A stretch of 64,000 nucleotides of DNA from DASVWZ01 sp963708575 (GCA_963708575.1 CAVPTB010000003.1:868001-932000); one strand, 5' to 3'; positions 26,242 through 37,170 are shown, counted from the stretch's first letter. Numbers and translations are program-made. Notes: generated by a model from the sequence alone, not told the origin.

Positions 26242-26280
26242 TTGACTGTAACGACCGTATCATGTAACGATCGTGTCATG
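26242..26280 (+). promoter_or_regulatory. operator-like tandem repeat overlapping the tetR start codon
   Basis: Two 16-bp direct copies, TAACGACCGTATCATG (26249-26264) and TAACGATCGTGTCATG (26265-26280), are identical at 14 of 16 positions. The second ends in the start codon. Its core ACGATCGT (26267-26274) is a perfect palindrome flanked by CATG on both sides. TTGACT (26242-26247) could be a -35 box for the regulator, giving a near-leaderless transcript. The site probably also controls the divergent CPBP gene. Confidence 0.62.
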
Positions 26281-26877
26281 TCAAGTAGAAAGATCGAACT
26301 GCTGGATGCCTCGCTCCGGTATCTGGTCGAGCACGGCGTGGCGAACGCTTCTCTGCGGCCCATGGCCGCCGCGCTTGGCACCAGTCCGCGAATCCTGATG
26401 TTTCACTTCAAGTCGAAGGAAGGCTTGCTCCAGGACGTTTTTGCGGAGCTGAATTCTCGTTTACAGGCTTCCTTGCAAGCGATGGCTTCCGCTGGTTTCA
26501 ATCCTCGGCGTGTCACTCCGCTGAAACGTTTTTGGCAATGGGCCACCAGTAAAGAGAATTTTCCGTATTTTCGCTTGCTCTACGAAGCCCAGATTGTTGC
26601 CCTGCAAAATCCAAAGGAATATGGCCGCTATTTGCAAAAAGCATCCAGTGACTGGCAGGCGGCCGCCTTTGACCTGATGTCCCCCTCTCTGAAAAGCAAG
26701 GCCATGGCTTCCCTTTGTATTGCCGTCTTTGATGGGCTGATGTTAGAGCGAATGAGCGGCGGAGAGATGCCGCGCCTGACGGAATCCCTGGACCTCTTTA
26801 TTGCAATGGCTGCCAAGGCCTCACCGCTTGGCAAATCGCGCCGGTTGAATCGCAAACGAGGCCAAGCATCGCAGTAG
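26278..26877 (+). CDS. TetR family transcriptional regulator
   Basis: A 199-aa TetR protein. The HTH runs from KIELLDASLRYLVEHGVANA to MAAALGTSPRILMFHFKSKEGLL, where the usual Tyr-Tyr-His of the recognition helix is replaced by Met-Phe-His. The C-terminal domain is helical and of unknown specificity; the tail is basic (SRRLNRKRGQ). The start ATG 26278 is chosen by homology; it lies inside a tandem palindromic operator, which suggests autoregulation at the start codon. It is divergent from the CPBP protease gene and ends about 100 bp before a bidirectional terminator shared with rpoD. Confidence 0.88.
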   Translation: MSSRKIELLDASLRYLVEHGVANASLRPMAAALGTSPRILMFHFKSKEGLLQDVFAELNSRLQASLQAMASAGFNPRRVTPLKRFWQWATSKENFPYFRLLYEAQIVALQNPKEYGRYLQKASSDWQAAAFDLMSPSLKSKAMASLCIAVFDGLMLERMSGGEMPRLTESLDLFIAMAAKASPLGKSRRLNRKRGQASQ

Positions 26878-26973
26878 CCTCGGCGGTTGGCCCAGCCTAA
26901 CGCGTTCTTTGCGGAGGCCGAGGCTTTTGCCGGATTCCACGCACGCAACTCGCGATGAAAGCCGCTCAAGAAA

Positions 26974-27000
26974 AAAGGCACAGTCGGAACCTGTGCCTTT
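26974..27000. terminator. bidirectional rho-independent terminator
   Basis: AAAGGCACAG (26974-26983), loop TCGGAAC and CTGTGCCTTT (26991-27000), with an A tract on the left and T on the right. It separates the convergent tetR (plus) and rpoD (minus) genes and can serve both. Confidence 0.8.
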
Positions 27001-27039
27001 CCCCTATTTGGTTTCTCTGCGTCTCTGCGGTGAAAAGAT

Positions 27040-28732
<1,693 letters not shown>

Positions 28733-28937
28733 GACGGATTACCCTCAGTCGTCCCATGGGAGGACGTCAAAAACGTCAAAATGAATTACGGTGGGAACGT
28801 GAATATGGCGGAGCTAACGCCGACACAAACCTCAGATTGTATCATGTGCGCAGAGGCGCAAGAAAGTGATTTGTCGGCTCCCGCCCGTTATGTTCCTGCC
28901 CGTTAACAAGTTAGATGTCAAAGTGCTACCTTAAGTT

Positions 28938-30884
28938 TCAAGCTGAATCGGCTCGCGGCAGAATTGTTCCTCCGTCGTCCATCAGTGCTGGATTCATCAA
29001 AGCCCGCTTCAAACGCTCTTTTTCCTCCAAGAGGTCACGTAAACGACCCGGATCCTGGTCGCGGCGAGACTGAAGCTCCCGCTGAACCGTATCCAGCTTA
29101 CGTTTCAGCTGAATCCGCCGCAGCCCGCGGACAGCCCCTTCCACGCATTCGGGCGTCAGTTCCTCCTCCGCCTTCATAAGTACGCTGGCCAGCACGGATC
29201 GTTCGCTATCGGACATTTCAACCGACAGGGGATCCGCCGATTCCGGCGCTCCCAACAAGGCTTCCACCAGGGATTCGGTGGAAAGACCCAGGTGCAAACG
29301 CTCGGTTTCGAGAGCAAATCGGGCCTGACGCGCCGGGTCGAATTCCTCGTCAGCGCCCTCCCGGGCCGAAAAATGCGGCTCCCCACTGCCCATTTCGTGG
29401 GCCGAAGTCAGCGCCCGAATCAAGATTTTCTCCGCATCCGTGACCTGCGCCTGCGTCGGAGCCTTGACCGTCGCCGCTGACCGGCTGGTTGCAGCATGCT
29501 TCAGCTCCTGCTGTAACACGGCCGAGTCGATGCCCAATTTTTGTGACATTTCCGAAGCCAATTCGTGGCGCACGATGCGGTTGGGGACTCGCTGAATGTG
29601 AGGCAGCAGGTAGTTGACCGCCTTTACTTTGCCCTCGGCGCTGCGGACAGGAAACTGGGCGCGCGCCCGTTCGATCAGGTAATCAAAATATTTCTGCGAA
29701 TTTTTTAGCGCGGCGACGTAGGCGTCCTTACCTTTTCGGCGAATGAATAAATCGGGATCGAACCCGGATTCGAGGGTCAGAACCTTGACCTGAAACTCTT
29801 CTTCGACCAGTAGCCCGAGAGTTCGTTCGGTGGCTTTGGCCCCCGCGGTGTCGGGATCGAAATTGACGACCACGTTCTTGCTAAAACGCCCAAGCAGTTT
29901 GGCCTGCAATTCGGTGAATGCAGTCCCGGAGCTGGCAATCACATTGTGAAATCCGGCAACGTAAACCGAAATACAGTCCATCTGCCCTTCCACCAGGATC
30001 GCGTAATCCAGCTTGCGAACTGCTTCTTTTGCCAACTGCAGGTTGAACAGTACTTTCGACTTCGAGTAGATCGCGGTCTCTGGGGAATTCAGATATTTAG
30101 GGCCCGCTTTTTCGTCCGCGGAGAGCGTCCGTCCGGTGAATGCGATGACGCGGCCAGCCTCGCTGGCAATCGGGAACATGACGCGGTTGCGAAACTTGGA
30201 GTACATGGAAGCCGCCGGCCGCTGGTCTTCGGTCTTTGGTCTTTGGTCGTTCTCATCCTGGCGCAGAGACTCGGCGCGTTGCGGAGAGCTGACAGCCGAA
30301 GGCTGAGAGCCTTCTTTCCAGGAAAAAAGTCCGCTTTCCCGGAGCACTTCTTCGCCGAACTCGCCGCGCAACCGATCACGAAGAACGAACCCGGAGTCCG
30401 GAGCGTAGCCAATGCGAAAGTCGCGGATGGATGATTCATCGAGTCCGCGTCCGAGAAGATACTCGCGCGCATGGGCCCCTTCCGGCCGCCGCAAACATTC
30501 CTGGAAAAATGTGCAGGCCCGTTCGTGGACATCAAGCAACACGGTACGAAGCTTGGCTTCTTTGGCTTCCGCCGGACTGCTGAAGGTGGCCTTGGGAAGC
30601 GCAATCCCCAGCTTCTGAGCGACGGCACGCACCGCCTCCGGGAAGGTGATGTTCTCCATCTTCTGCACAAAACTGAAGACGTCCCCCGAAACTCCGCAGC
30701 CAAAGCAGTGATAGAACTGCCGGGTGGCATGCACAGAAAAAGACGGAGTCTTCTCGCCGTGGAAGGGACACAACCCAGAATAGTTTTGCGCGCCCGCCTT
30801 CTTGAGCTTGATGTAATCGCCAATCACGCGAACGATGTCCGCCTGCTGCTTTACGGTATAGGCGAAATCGCCGGGGTTAGCCAT
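28938..30884 (-). CDS. dnaG: DNA primase DnaG
   Basis: A 648-aa primase. The zinc finger has Cys39, His42, Cys60 and Cys63 (CPFHGEKTPSFSVH, then CFGCG). The TOPRIM core is ILVEGQMDCISVYVAG and VVVNFDPDTAGAKAT, and a C-terminal helicase-binding region follows. It makes RNA primers at the fork with DnaB. The start is ATG 30884; the frame is open further upstream, but homology begins at ANPGDFAYTVKQQADIV. An insert of about 40 residues after FSWKEG, rich in Gln, Arg, Glu and Ser (with QRPKTEDQRP), splits the catalytic domain and looks like translated intergenic repeat. rpoD follows on the same strand after about 200 bp. Confidence 0.94.
   Translation of the reverse strand: MANPGDFAYTVKQQADIVRVIGDYIKLKKAGAQNYSGLCPFHGEKTPSFSVHATRQFYHCFGCGVSGDVFSFVQKMENITFPEAVRAVAQKLGIALPKATFSSPAEAKEAKLRTVLLDVHERACTFFQECLRRPEGAHAREYLLGRGLDESSIRDFRIGYAPDSGFVLRDRLRGEFGEEVLRESGLFSWKEGSQPSAVSSPQRAESLRQDENDQRPKTEDQRPAASMYSKFRNRVMFPIASEAGRVIAFTGRTLSADEKAGPKYLNSPETAIYSKSKVLFNLQLAKEAVRKLDYAILVEGQMDCISVYVAGFHNVIASSGTAFTELQAKLLGRFSKNVVVNFDPDTAGAKATERTLGLLVEEEFQVKVLTLESGFDPDLFIRRKGKDAYVAALKNSQKYFDYLIERARAQFPVRSAEGKVKAVNYLLPHIQRVPNRIVRHELASEMSQKLGIDSAVLQQELKHAATSRSAATVKAPTQAQVTDAEKILIRALTSAHEMGSGEPHFSAREGADEEFDPARQARFALETERLHLGLSTESLVEALLGAPESADPLSVEMSDSERSVLASVLMKAEEELTPECVEGAVRGLRRIQLKRKLDTVQRELQSRRDQDPGRLRDLLEEKERLKRALMNPALMDDGGTILPRADSA
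30224..30310. repeat. intergenic-type simple repeats inserted in frame in dnaG
   Basis: Inside dnaG the + strand reads a run of related units TCTTCGG, TCTTTGG, TCTTTGG (30224-30252), i.e. GACCAAA-type units on the coding strand. It is followed at 30281-30310 by GAGAGCTGACAGCCGAAGGC and GAGAGCC. Such GACCAAAGAC and GCTGA-AGCC strings normally occur between genes in Acidobacteria (from memory). Here they are translated without breaking the frame. Confidence 0.6.
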
Positions 30885-31123
30885 GGAAGTATCGGATATT
30901 TCATATTGTGACAGGTCGCCGGTCTGGGCGAAATGAGAACCGAAGTTCGAGGTGTGCAAACCCTGTGCATTTCGTGAGACTCCGGTGGACCGCAGAGGAA
31001 AAGATCGGCGATTGCGCGGGCCGGTTTTCACGACTCCCTTGACATTTTTTCGGAGCAGCTCTCGTCCAGCTAAATCGCGCTATACTCTAAAACCGCTCTC
31101 ATACTTTGCTATTGGGAAGGGCC

Positions 31124-31861
31124 ATGATCCGATCTCGCCGCCATACTTTGACCTTGATCCTGATCGTCTTGGCATGTTTTGCGCCTCTTCATGCCCGGAG
31201 CATTCATTGGAAAGGGCATCACTGGGCAGTCACGACTGGTGGCATGGCTGGCGTTGCTCCCGGCGACCCGGCCAACGTCAGCATCGATAGGGACGGCTTC
31301 TTGCATCTGCAAATCGTTAAGCGCCACGGCAAATGGACTGCTTCGGAATTATTCACCGACGATAACCTGCGGTTTGGCACCTATCAGTGGGTGGTCGAGG
31401 GCGACGTCTACAGTATGGATAAGAGCACGGTGCTGGGGCTGTTCCCGTATGGCCCCGAACACAATATCGGCGTGGATGGTGAAAACGAGATCGACATCGA
31501 GTTTTCTCGCTGGGACGATACTTGTGGCGGGTGCAACGCCGATTTCACGGTGTATCCCGCCGAGCGCACCGATTTTTTCCCTGATCCGAGCTGGGAATCG
31601 GATTTCTACGTTTCGGGCGGCTCGCTGACTACGGCCCGAATGCAATGGAATTCCCAAAGCGTCGTTTTTACGATCATGAAGGGCGTTCAACCCATCGGGA
31701 CGACCGCTCACGTGCTTCAGCACGCGGTCTATTCATCGGCTGCTCCCATGAATATCCCGCAGAAAGCGTTGCCGGTCGGCATCAATTTGTGGTGCTTTCA
31801 GAAAACCCCTAAGAAGAAACAGTCCGTAGTGATTCGAGACTTTCAGTTTGTGCCACGGTAA
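31124..31861 (+). CDS. secreted glycoside hydrolase family 16-like protein
   Basis: A 245-aa protein with a signal peptide (RRHTLTLILIVLACFAPLHA) and a GH16 jelly roll. The catalytic signature ExDxE is present in GENEIDIEFSRW near residue 127. Upstream, the FGTYQWVVEGD strand matches the family pattern, as does RMQWNSQSVVFTI after it. GH16 enzymes cleave beta-1,3 or beta-1,4 glucans and galactans; the specificity cannot be read here. The start ATG 31124 follows GGGAAGGGCC; an in-frame TTG at 31106 is less likely. It is a single gene, divergent from dnaG. Confidence 0.83.
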   Translation: MIRSRRHTLTLILIVLACFAPLHARSIHWKGHHWAVTTGGMAGVAPGDPANVSIDRDGFLHLQIVKRHGKWTASELFTDDNLRFGTYQWVVEGDVYSMDKSTVLGLFPYGPEHNIGVDGENEIDIEFSRWDDTCGGCNADFTVYPAERTDFFPDPSWESDFYVSGGSLTTARMQWNSQSVVFTIMKGVQPIGTTAHVLQHAVYSSAAPMNIPQKALPVGINLWCFQKTPKKKQSVVIRDFQFVPR

Positions 31862-32100
31862 CTCGGCAGGGTTTGCCTAGCCGGTCCGTCATGTTTTGCC
31901 CGGTCACCGTTGTCTCCTTAATTACCTTATTTGAAACTCCGGAGTTAATTTAGCTGGAATGAGTAAGCTGCGGTCGACGTCGCGGGCATCGCGGGGTGGC
32001 ACGGAATGTGCTTTTGGACTCATGGCGGAGCGGCCAGTCAAGTCCAAACGATTGCCGCCGATATCCAAGCAGAAGGATAGTTCGGGCAAGGGAGAAAACG

Positions 32101-32634
32101 ATGTCAGTGTCAGGCATTTCCAGCACCAGCCTCTTCGATTACAACACCCAGTCGATCCAGAACAACATGCAGAAGATTCGGCAGGAGTTCCAGCAACTCG
32201 GCCAGGATCTTCAGTCGGGAAATTTGTCTGCGGCACAATCTGACTTTGCGACGTTGCAGCAGATCCAGCCGCAGACCAACGCAACGTCGTCCGCACAGAG
32301 CAGCAACCCCATCACGCAGGAATTCAGCCAACTAGCGAAGGACCTGCAGGCCGGCAATGTCTCTGCCGCCCAACAAGACTACTCGACAATTCAGCAGGAC
32401 ATGCAGAGCCATGCCGCACAAGTTCACCACCATCATCATGGCGGAGGCGCGGGCGGCGGAGAGAGCGACATCAGCCAACTATTGAATCAGCTGGGTCAAG
32501 CGCTGCAGTCGGGCAATCTATCAAACGCGCAAGCGGCATACAGCACGTTGATGCAAGACGCGCAGCAGTTCGGGTTGACGAGCGGGCAGACATCGTCACA
32601 GTCCAGCGCGAGCAGCGTTTCGATGACCGCTTAA
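32101..32634 (+). CDS. helical repeat protein with a histidine tract, unknown function
   Basis: A 177-aa protein made of three related helical hairpins: EFQQLGQDLQSGNLSAAQSD, EFSQLAKDLQAGNVSAAQQD and LLNQLGQALQSGNLSNAQAA, each followed by a short second helix (FATLQQ, YSTIQQDMQ, YSTLMQDAQQ). Between the second and third lies VHHHHHGGGAGGGE, a possible metal-binding linker. There is no signal peptide, no membrane segment and a very high Gln/Ser/Ala content. I know similar repeat proteins in Acidobacteria only as hypothetical proteins. The start ATG 32101 follows AAGGGAGAAAACG. The 239 bp before it hold no gene. Confidence 0.72.
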   Translation: MSVSGISSTSLFDYNTQSIQNNMQKIRQEFQQLGQDLQSGNLSAAQSDFATLQQIQPQTNATSSAQSSNPITQEFSQLAKDLQAGNVSAAQQDYSTIQQDMQSHAAQVHHHHHGGGAGGGESDISQLLNQLGQALQSGNLSNAQAAYSTLMQDAQQFGLTSGQTSSQSSASSVSMTA

Positions 32635-32739
32635 TGGACTAGAGAGAACTGTCGAATTAAAGACTTAGGTCCTCTGCCTCCGGGGCGCCGGGAGAGAAAC
32701 AACAACTCGGGGCGTGCTAAACTACAAAAAACCGGCGCC

Positions 32740-32951
<212 letters not shown>

Positions 32952-33039
32952 GTGGGGGCTCAAAACAGAAATGCCGAGCGCAGCCACTACGAGAAGTCGG
33001 CGCTCGCCGAGGTCAGGCTATTAGGCAATTGATGTGGCA

Positions 33040-34389
33040 TCAGCGTTCCACAAACTTCCACCATTTGAATCCGAGACGCTTCTCGGGTCCATTCTGGATC
33101 GTAGTGACAACGCCCAAGCCTCCGGCGCGAAGAAATATGATGGGTATGTACTCGCCTCCCGTGTCTCTATGCATCGGATCTCCCGGGTTCTTCTGCCGGT
33201 GCCAAGCGTCAGTCTGAAATGGTTGCGATTCGATGACTCGCGGCGGTGCTTTCCCGTCGCCAACGTCGATGCGGGCCACGTGTTCCTGCAAAGTGTTGTC
33301 TTCTCCCGAGGACCATGTGGCTGCCAATTCACCATGGCCGCGAGCGATCAAGTATGGAAAGTAGGAAACTTCATCCCGTTCCACGATGTGCCAGCTTGTC
33401 CAGGTCTCACCTTGATCAAGCGATCGCGCCAGCCAAAGGCCCTTTTGGGAGCCCCACAGATAGTAGAGGGCGCCGTCCGCATCCCAAGCAACCGGTTCCA
33501 CCCAGCGTGGGGTTCCCTTGTCCTCGTCAGGACTCCAATCGCGCTCGCCTGGCGCGGGATGCTTCTGCCATGTCTTCCCTCCGTCGCGGCTCACGGCGAT
33601 CAGATCGACACCTGGTGTGAATTTGTTTCCCGATGCAGACGGCGGAATGACGCGAACAGCGATTTCACCATGCGGCCCTATCGCAAGATGGCTCGATCCT
33701 CCACGTGCGTTGATCCGGGGCCGTTCATTCCAACTGGCACCGCGATCCTGGCTGACCTCATAACGGACACCGTTTCCGTCATTCCAGATCACATGAGCGG
33801 TTCCGTCGGGCACCACTCCAATCCAGGGTCGGTCATCAAAACGAGCTTCTGAGAGAACTTTCCACGACCACGTCGCGCCAGCGTTCTTGCTGGTGCCGAC
33901 TGCGATGCGAGTGCCTTCGTCCGTCTTGATGTCGAAAGTCATTTGCACGAAGTAAAGAGCGTCGTCCCGGCCGACCGCCAGATCCACGTCAGAGTTGCCA
34001 ATGGCCCCATCCGCCTTGCCTCCGACGTTAACTCGCTCCCACGTGGCGCCGTGGTCGCGGCTTCGATACAGATTAGGACTCTTTTCCAGGTCCCCGTCGT
34101 ATCCGGCCACAAAGAGTATACCGTCACTCAGTTCGATGACCATCGGTTCTCGGGTGAGCCGGTCAAGGTGTTCCACGCCCTCGGTCGCGCCTAGCGTTTT
34201 CGATGTTGCGGGGTTGTCCGATGCTGAGTTATTGGTGGCATGCGGCTTTTTCGATCCCAAGGCCCGGCTGGCGAGCACGGTAACCACGCATGCAACCATG
34301 ACAGTCAGCGCGAGTCGAGAGACAAGCGCCGACAACAGCGGCAGCCCTTGGCGGGTGTGCGGTTGCGAACGTTTGTTGTCCGTGAACAT
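33040..34389 (-). CDS. membrane-anchored or secreted sialidase-like (BNR repeat) protein
   Basis: A 449-aa protein. An N-terminal hydrophobic segment (LVSRLALTVMVACVVTVLAS) suggests a signal anchor. It is followed by a six-bladed propeller with Asp-box-type turns: SRDHGATWERV, SKNAGATWSWK, SQDRGASWNERP, SRDGGKTWQKHP and SLDQGETWTSW. The family is exo-alpha-sialidase-like; an RIP or arginine triad is not clear, so activity on sialic acid is not claimed. It is the only gene inside the 1.9-kb segment bounded by the tRNA-Ser direct repeats and so the likely cargo of that insert. The remaining 349 bp to the right repeat (34390-34738) hold no gene that I can see. Confidence 0.78.
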   Translation of the reverse strand: MFTDNKRSQPHTRQGLPLLSALVSRLALTVMVACVVTVLASRALGSKKPHATNNSASDNPATSKTLGATEGVEHLDRLTREPMVIELSDGILFVAGYDGDLEKSPNLYRSRDHGATWERVNVGGKADGAIGNSDVDLAVGRDDALYFVQMTFDIKTDEGTRIAVGTSKNAGATWSWKVLSEARFDDRPWIGVVPDGTAHVIWNDGNGVRYEVSQDRGASWNERPRINARGGSSHLAIGPHGEIAVRVIPPSASGNKFTPGVDLIAVSRDGGKTWQKHPAPGERDWSPDEDKGTPRWVEPVAWDADGALYYLWGSQKGLWLARSLDQGETWTSWHIVERDEVSYFPYLIARGHGELAATWSSGEDNTLQEHVARIDVGDGKAPPRVIESQPFQTDAWHRQKNPGDPMHRDTGGEYIPIIFLRAGGLGVVTTIQNGPEKRLGFKWWKFVER

Positions 34390-34738
34390 TGAAAAATCCT
34401 CCGCGCAGAAATAACCATCCGGACACAGGCTGAATAACCCGGACTGCTTTGTTTATGTCGAAGAAGTATAAGCCAGAGTGGCGCTTGCCGCCGATTGCGG
34501 GCGGATCACGAGCAAACCCGAAGATAACTGTAGATAACAACCATAACGCTCATTGAGAAGAGCTGATAGGGAGCCTCTCATTTGTCCTGTTTGTCCAAGA
34601 AGGACCAGATCGTAGGTCTAGCCGGTTCACAGCGGAGTGTCGTATGTCGCTTTTGCCCTGCCAGTCGTATGCTGCGTAGCACAGCGCAGAATGGCCTTCC
34701 CAACAGCAGGGCGTGCAAGCCGCGTATTCACAGGCGGG

Positions 34739-34876
34739 GAATCCCTCCCTCTCCGCCAGCAAAACGGTCCGCAGGTCTTCCCGCCGGTGGTTCGCGTTTT
34801 GGTTCCATCGAGCCGACGCACGTCACGCTAAAACCCCCAGCCTTCGCAAAGGACGCGAAAGGCCGGGCCGCCCGCC
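34739..34876 (+). repeat. 138-bp direct repeat, right copy (attR-like)
   Basis: A perfect copy of 32814-32951, including the last 20 nt of tRNA-Ser but not the rest of the tRNA. The next base to the right begins the conserved part of a truncated metallopeptidase gene. Confidence 0.9.
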
Positions 34877-35182
34877 CTGCGAGATTTCCCCGGGATTCAA
34901 GTGGTTGACGAGCCTCCTGCGGACGTATTGGAGGACATATCGGACAGAAAGAAATGGCGTCATGGAACCGAGTTATTGGGGTTGTACAGCGGCACTTTTA
35001 GGACGAAACAGTCGTACACCCAGGTGAGGTATGCCCCCGACTTGATATTTGTTTTTCGTGGCCCCATTCTGCGGTGTTCAAAAGGAGACTTGCGAACCGA
35101 AGTGAAACGGGTGGTCTGGCATGAGGTTGCACACTGGCTCGGCTACGAAACCGAAGAGCAAGTGAAGGCCTTGGGCCTATGA
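34877..35182 (+). pseudogene. zincin-like metallopeptidase, N-terminally truncated at the repeat
   Basis: The translation from 34877 (LRDFPGIQVVDEPP onward) matches the Zincin_1-type metallopeptidase family, with ELLGLYSGTFRTKQSY and the zinc site VVWHEVAHWLGYE (HExxH, then a downstream Glu) near the end. About 25-35 N-terminal residues expected for the family are missing: the homology starts exactly where the 138-bp repeat ends, and the upstream frame reaches a stop at 34829. Translation could still begin at a GTG at 34901 (93 aa), keeping the zinc site. I read it as a gene cut by the rearrangement that placed the repeat. Confidence 0.7.
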
Positions 35183-35622
35183 GCCCCTACCGACTCGTCG
35201 ACGACCTAGCCTTAGGCGATTGCATTCAGAACCGGGCTAATGAGTGTAATGGCGATGTTACAACAGTTAGGGCTACACTCTCGCAATCCATGCGCCCGAC
35301 CATCACGGAGAACTGTGACAAATGTATTTGTTCCGCTCTTCCCGAACAAGTAACGTAGCCTTGTTAGCAAATTTCCCACGCGGTTGCCCGATACCGGCGA
35401 ATGGCGAGTCGGGCACTTCGAGAGAGGTATAGCGCAAGTCGGGAGCGGTCAAGTCTTCCCGATTCGAGTTCTCCACCCCGCAAGATTTTTCCAACCCAGG
35501 ATCGCGGGGCCCACAACCCAGACCGGGATTCGTACTCCTGTTCGCGAAAACTCTCGCAAGTGCAAATTTGATCCATTGGCGCGGAAACGAATGAGTTAGT
35601 CCTTAGTAGGAGGAGAATGACC
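35183..35622. other. non-coding stretch before the GloVer repeat gene
   Basis: About 440 bp with no convincing gene; open frames on the minus strand have no family features. The only functional signal is TAGGAGGAG at 35607-35615, the Shine-Dalgarno of the next gene. Confidence 0.4.
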
Positions 35623-37140
35623 ATGAAACCCTGTAAGAGTGCAGAGAAACCTGGCTTATCGAAACTGTCTTGCATTGTTCTTTTCTGTGTCGCGACTGCG
35701 ATTGTCTCGCCGGCACAAACCTACAAGGTTCTAAAAAACCTCGGCTATTTAACGGCTTCCACACCGGTAGCGTCTCTGACCCAAGGCACTGACGGGAACT
35801 TCTATGGAACGAGCCTTAACACACTAGAACTCGGGAGGGTCTTCAAAATCACTCCTTCCGGAAAATATGCCAGTATTTACAACTTTTGCTCCCAAAACAA
35901 CTGCACTGACGGCGACTCGTCTCATGGAGCGCTAATTCTAGGCACTGACGGAAACTTCTACGGGACCACTGAATCCGGTGGAGACCCTTCTTGCCCAGAC
36001 ATAGGTTGCGGCACGATCTTCAAAATCACTCCGGCTGGCAAGCTCACCACCCTGCATACCTTCGAATTGAGCGACGGGGCTTCCCCCGATGCCGGACTGG
36101 TGCAAGGCACCGACGGGAACTTCTACGGGACAACTGGTGCTGGTGGGATGCCCAGCTCTGGCTGCAGCGGCTATGGCTGCGGCACGGTCTTCAAAATCAC
36201 GCCAACAGGGGATTTCACAACGCTATACAACTTTTGCTCTCAAACCAACTGCACTGACGGGGACTACCCCTATGCCGGACTGGTGCAAGCCACCGACGGG
36301 AACTTCTACGGGACAACTACGGCTGGTGGGATGCCCAGCTCTGGCTGCAGCGGCTCTGGCTGCGGCACGGTCTTCAAAATCACGCCAACAGGGGATTTCA
36401 CAACGCTATACAACTTCTGCTCTCAAACCAACTGCACTGACGGGGTTTTCCCCTCTGCCGGACTGGTGCAAGCCACCGACGGGAACTTCTACGGGACAAC
36501 TAGGGATGGTGGAGACCCTTCTTGCTCATACGGTTGCGGCACAGTCTTCAAAATCACGCCTTCAGGGGATTTGACAACGCTATACAACTTTTGCTCTCAA
36601 ACCAACTGCACTGACGGGGTTTACCCCTATGCCGGAATGGTGCAAGCCACCGACGGAAACTTCTACGGGACGACCTTAGCTGCTGGGGCAAACGGCGACT
36701 ACGGCACAGTCTTCGAAATCACGGCCGCTGGTACGCTGACAACCCTGCATAGCTTCGGTGGCACGGTTGATGGTAACGAGGATGGCCGCTCTCCCTATGC
36801 CGGACTGGTGCAAGGGACAAACGGGGTCTTCTACGGCACAACGGCATCCGGCGGAAAAAATAAGCACAATGGCGTCATTTTTAGCCTGTCTATGGGCTTT
36901 GGCCCGTTCGCTGAGACAAACCCCGGGTCTGGAAGGGTGGGAACGAAGGTCATTATTCTCGGCAACAATCTCAAGGGCGCGACGCGAGTCACCTTCAACA
37001 ACAAAGCAGCGAAATTCAAAGCCATCTCGAATTCCGAAATCAACACCAATATTCCGAAGGGGGCAACCACAGGGTTTGTCAAGGTGAAGACGCCTAGCCG
37101 TACTCTCAAAAGCAACGTCGTTTTCCGGGTGACGAAGTGA
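35623..37140 (+). CDS. secreted GloVer-repeat (choice-of-anchor tandem repeat) protein with IPT/TIG domain
   Basis: A 505-aa protein with a signal peptide (LSCIVLFCVATAIVSPAQ) and about nine GloVer units, each with a core like GTDGNFYGTT followed by GCGTVFKITPTGD. Several repeats (36087-36700) are nearly identical at DNA level, with a period of about 180 bp, so they arose recently. The C-terminal 90 residues (NPGSGRVGTKVIILGNNLKG) form an IPT/TIG Ig-like domain. The family is typical of Acidobacteria and Verrucomicrobia; it is presumed extracellular and its function is unknown. ATG 35623 lies 7 nt after the Shine-Dalgarno and is preferred to 35617. A terminator follows at 37171. Confidence 0.88.
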   Translation: MKPCKSAEKPGLSKLSCIVLFCVATAIVSPAQTYKVLKNLGYLTASTPVASLTQGTDGNFYGTSLNTLELGRVFKITPSGKYASIYNFCSQNNCTDGDSSHGALILGTDGNFYGTTESGGDPSCPDIGCGTIFKITPAGKLTTLHTFELSDGASPDAGLVQGTDGNFYGTTGAGGMPSSGCSGYGCGTVFKITPTGDFTTLYNFCSQTNCTDGDYPYAGLVQATDGNFYGTTTAGGMPSSGCSGSGCGTVFKITPTGDFTTLYNFCSQTNCTDGVFPSAGLVQATDGNFYGTTRDGGDPSCSYGCGTVFKITPSGDLTTLYNFCSQTNCTDGVYPYAGMVQATDGNFYGTTLAAGANGDYGTVFEITAAGTLTTLHSFGGTVDGNEDGRSPYAGLVQGTNGVFYGTTASGGKNKHNGVIFSLSMGFGPFAETNPGSGRVGTKVIILGNNLKGATRVTFNNKAAKFKAISNSEINTNIPKGATTGFVKVKTPSRTLKSNVVFRVTK

Positions 37141-37170
37141 TGCCTTGGACTTCTAAGTAAAAGAACACAC

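Noticed and set aside
31039..31086. TTGACA and TATACT as a promoter for the GH16-like gene
   Set aside because: The boxes are 36 bp apart, too far for one promoter.
33040..34389. True sialidase activity for the BNR protein
   Set aside because: Asp boxes alone only define the propeller; the arginine triad and other catalytic residues are not evident.
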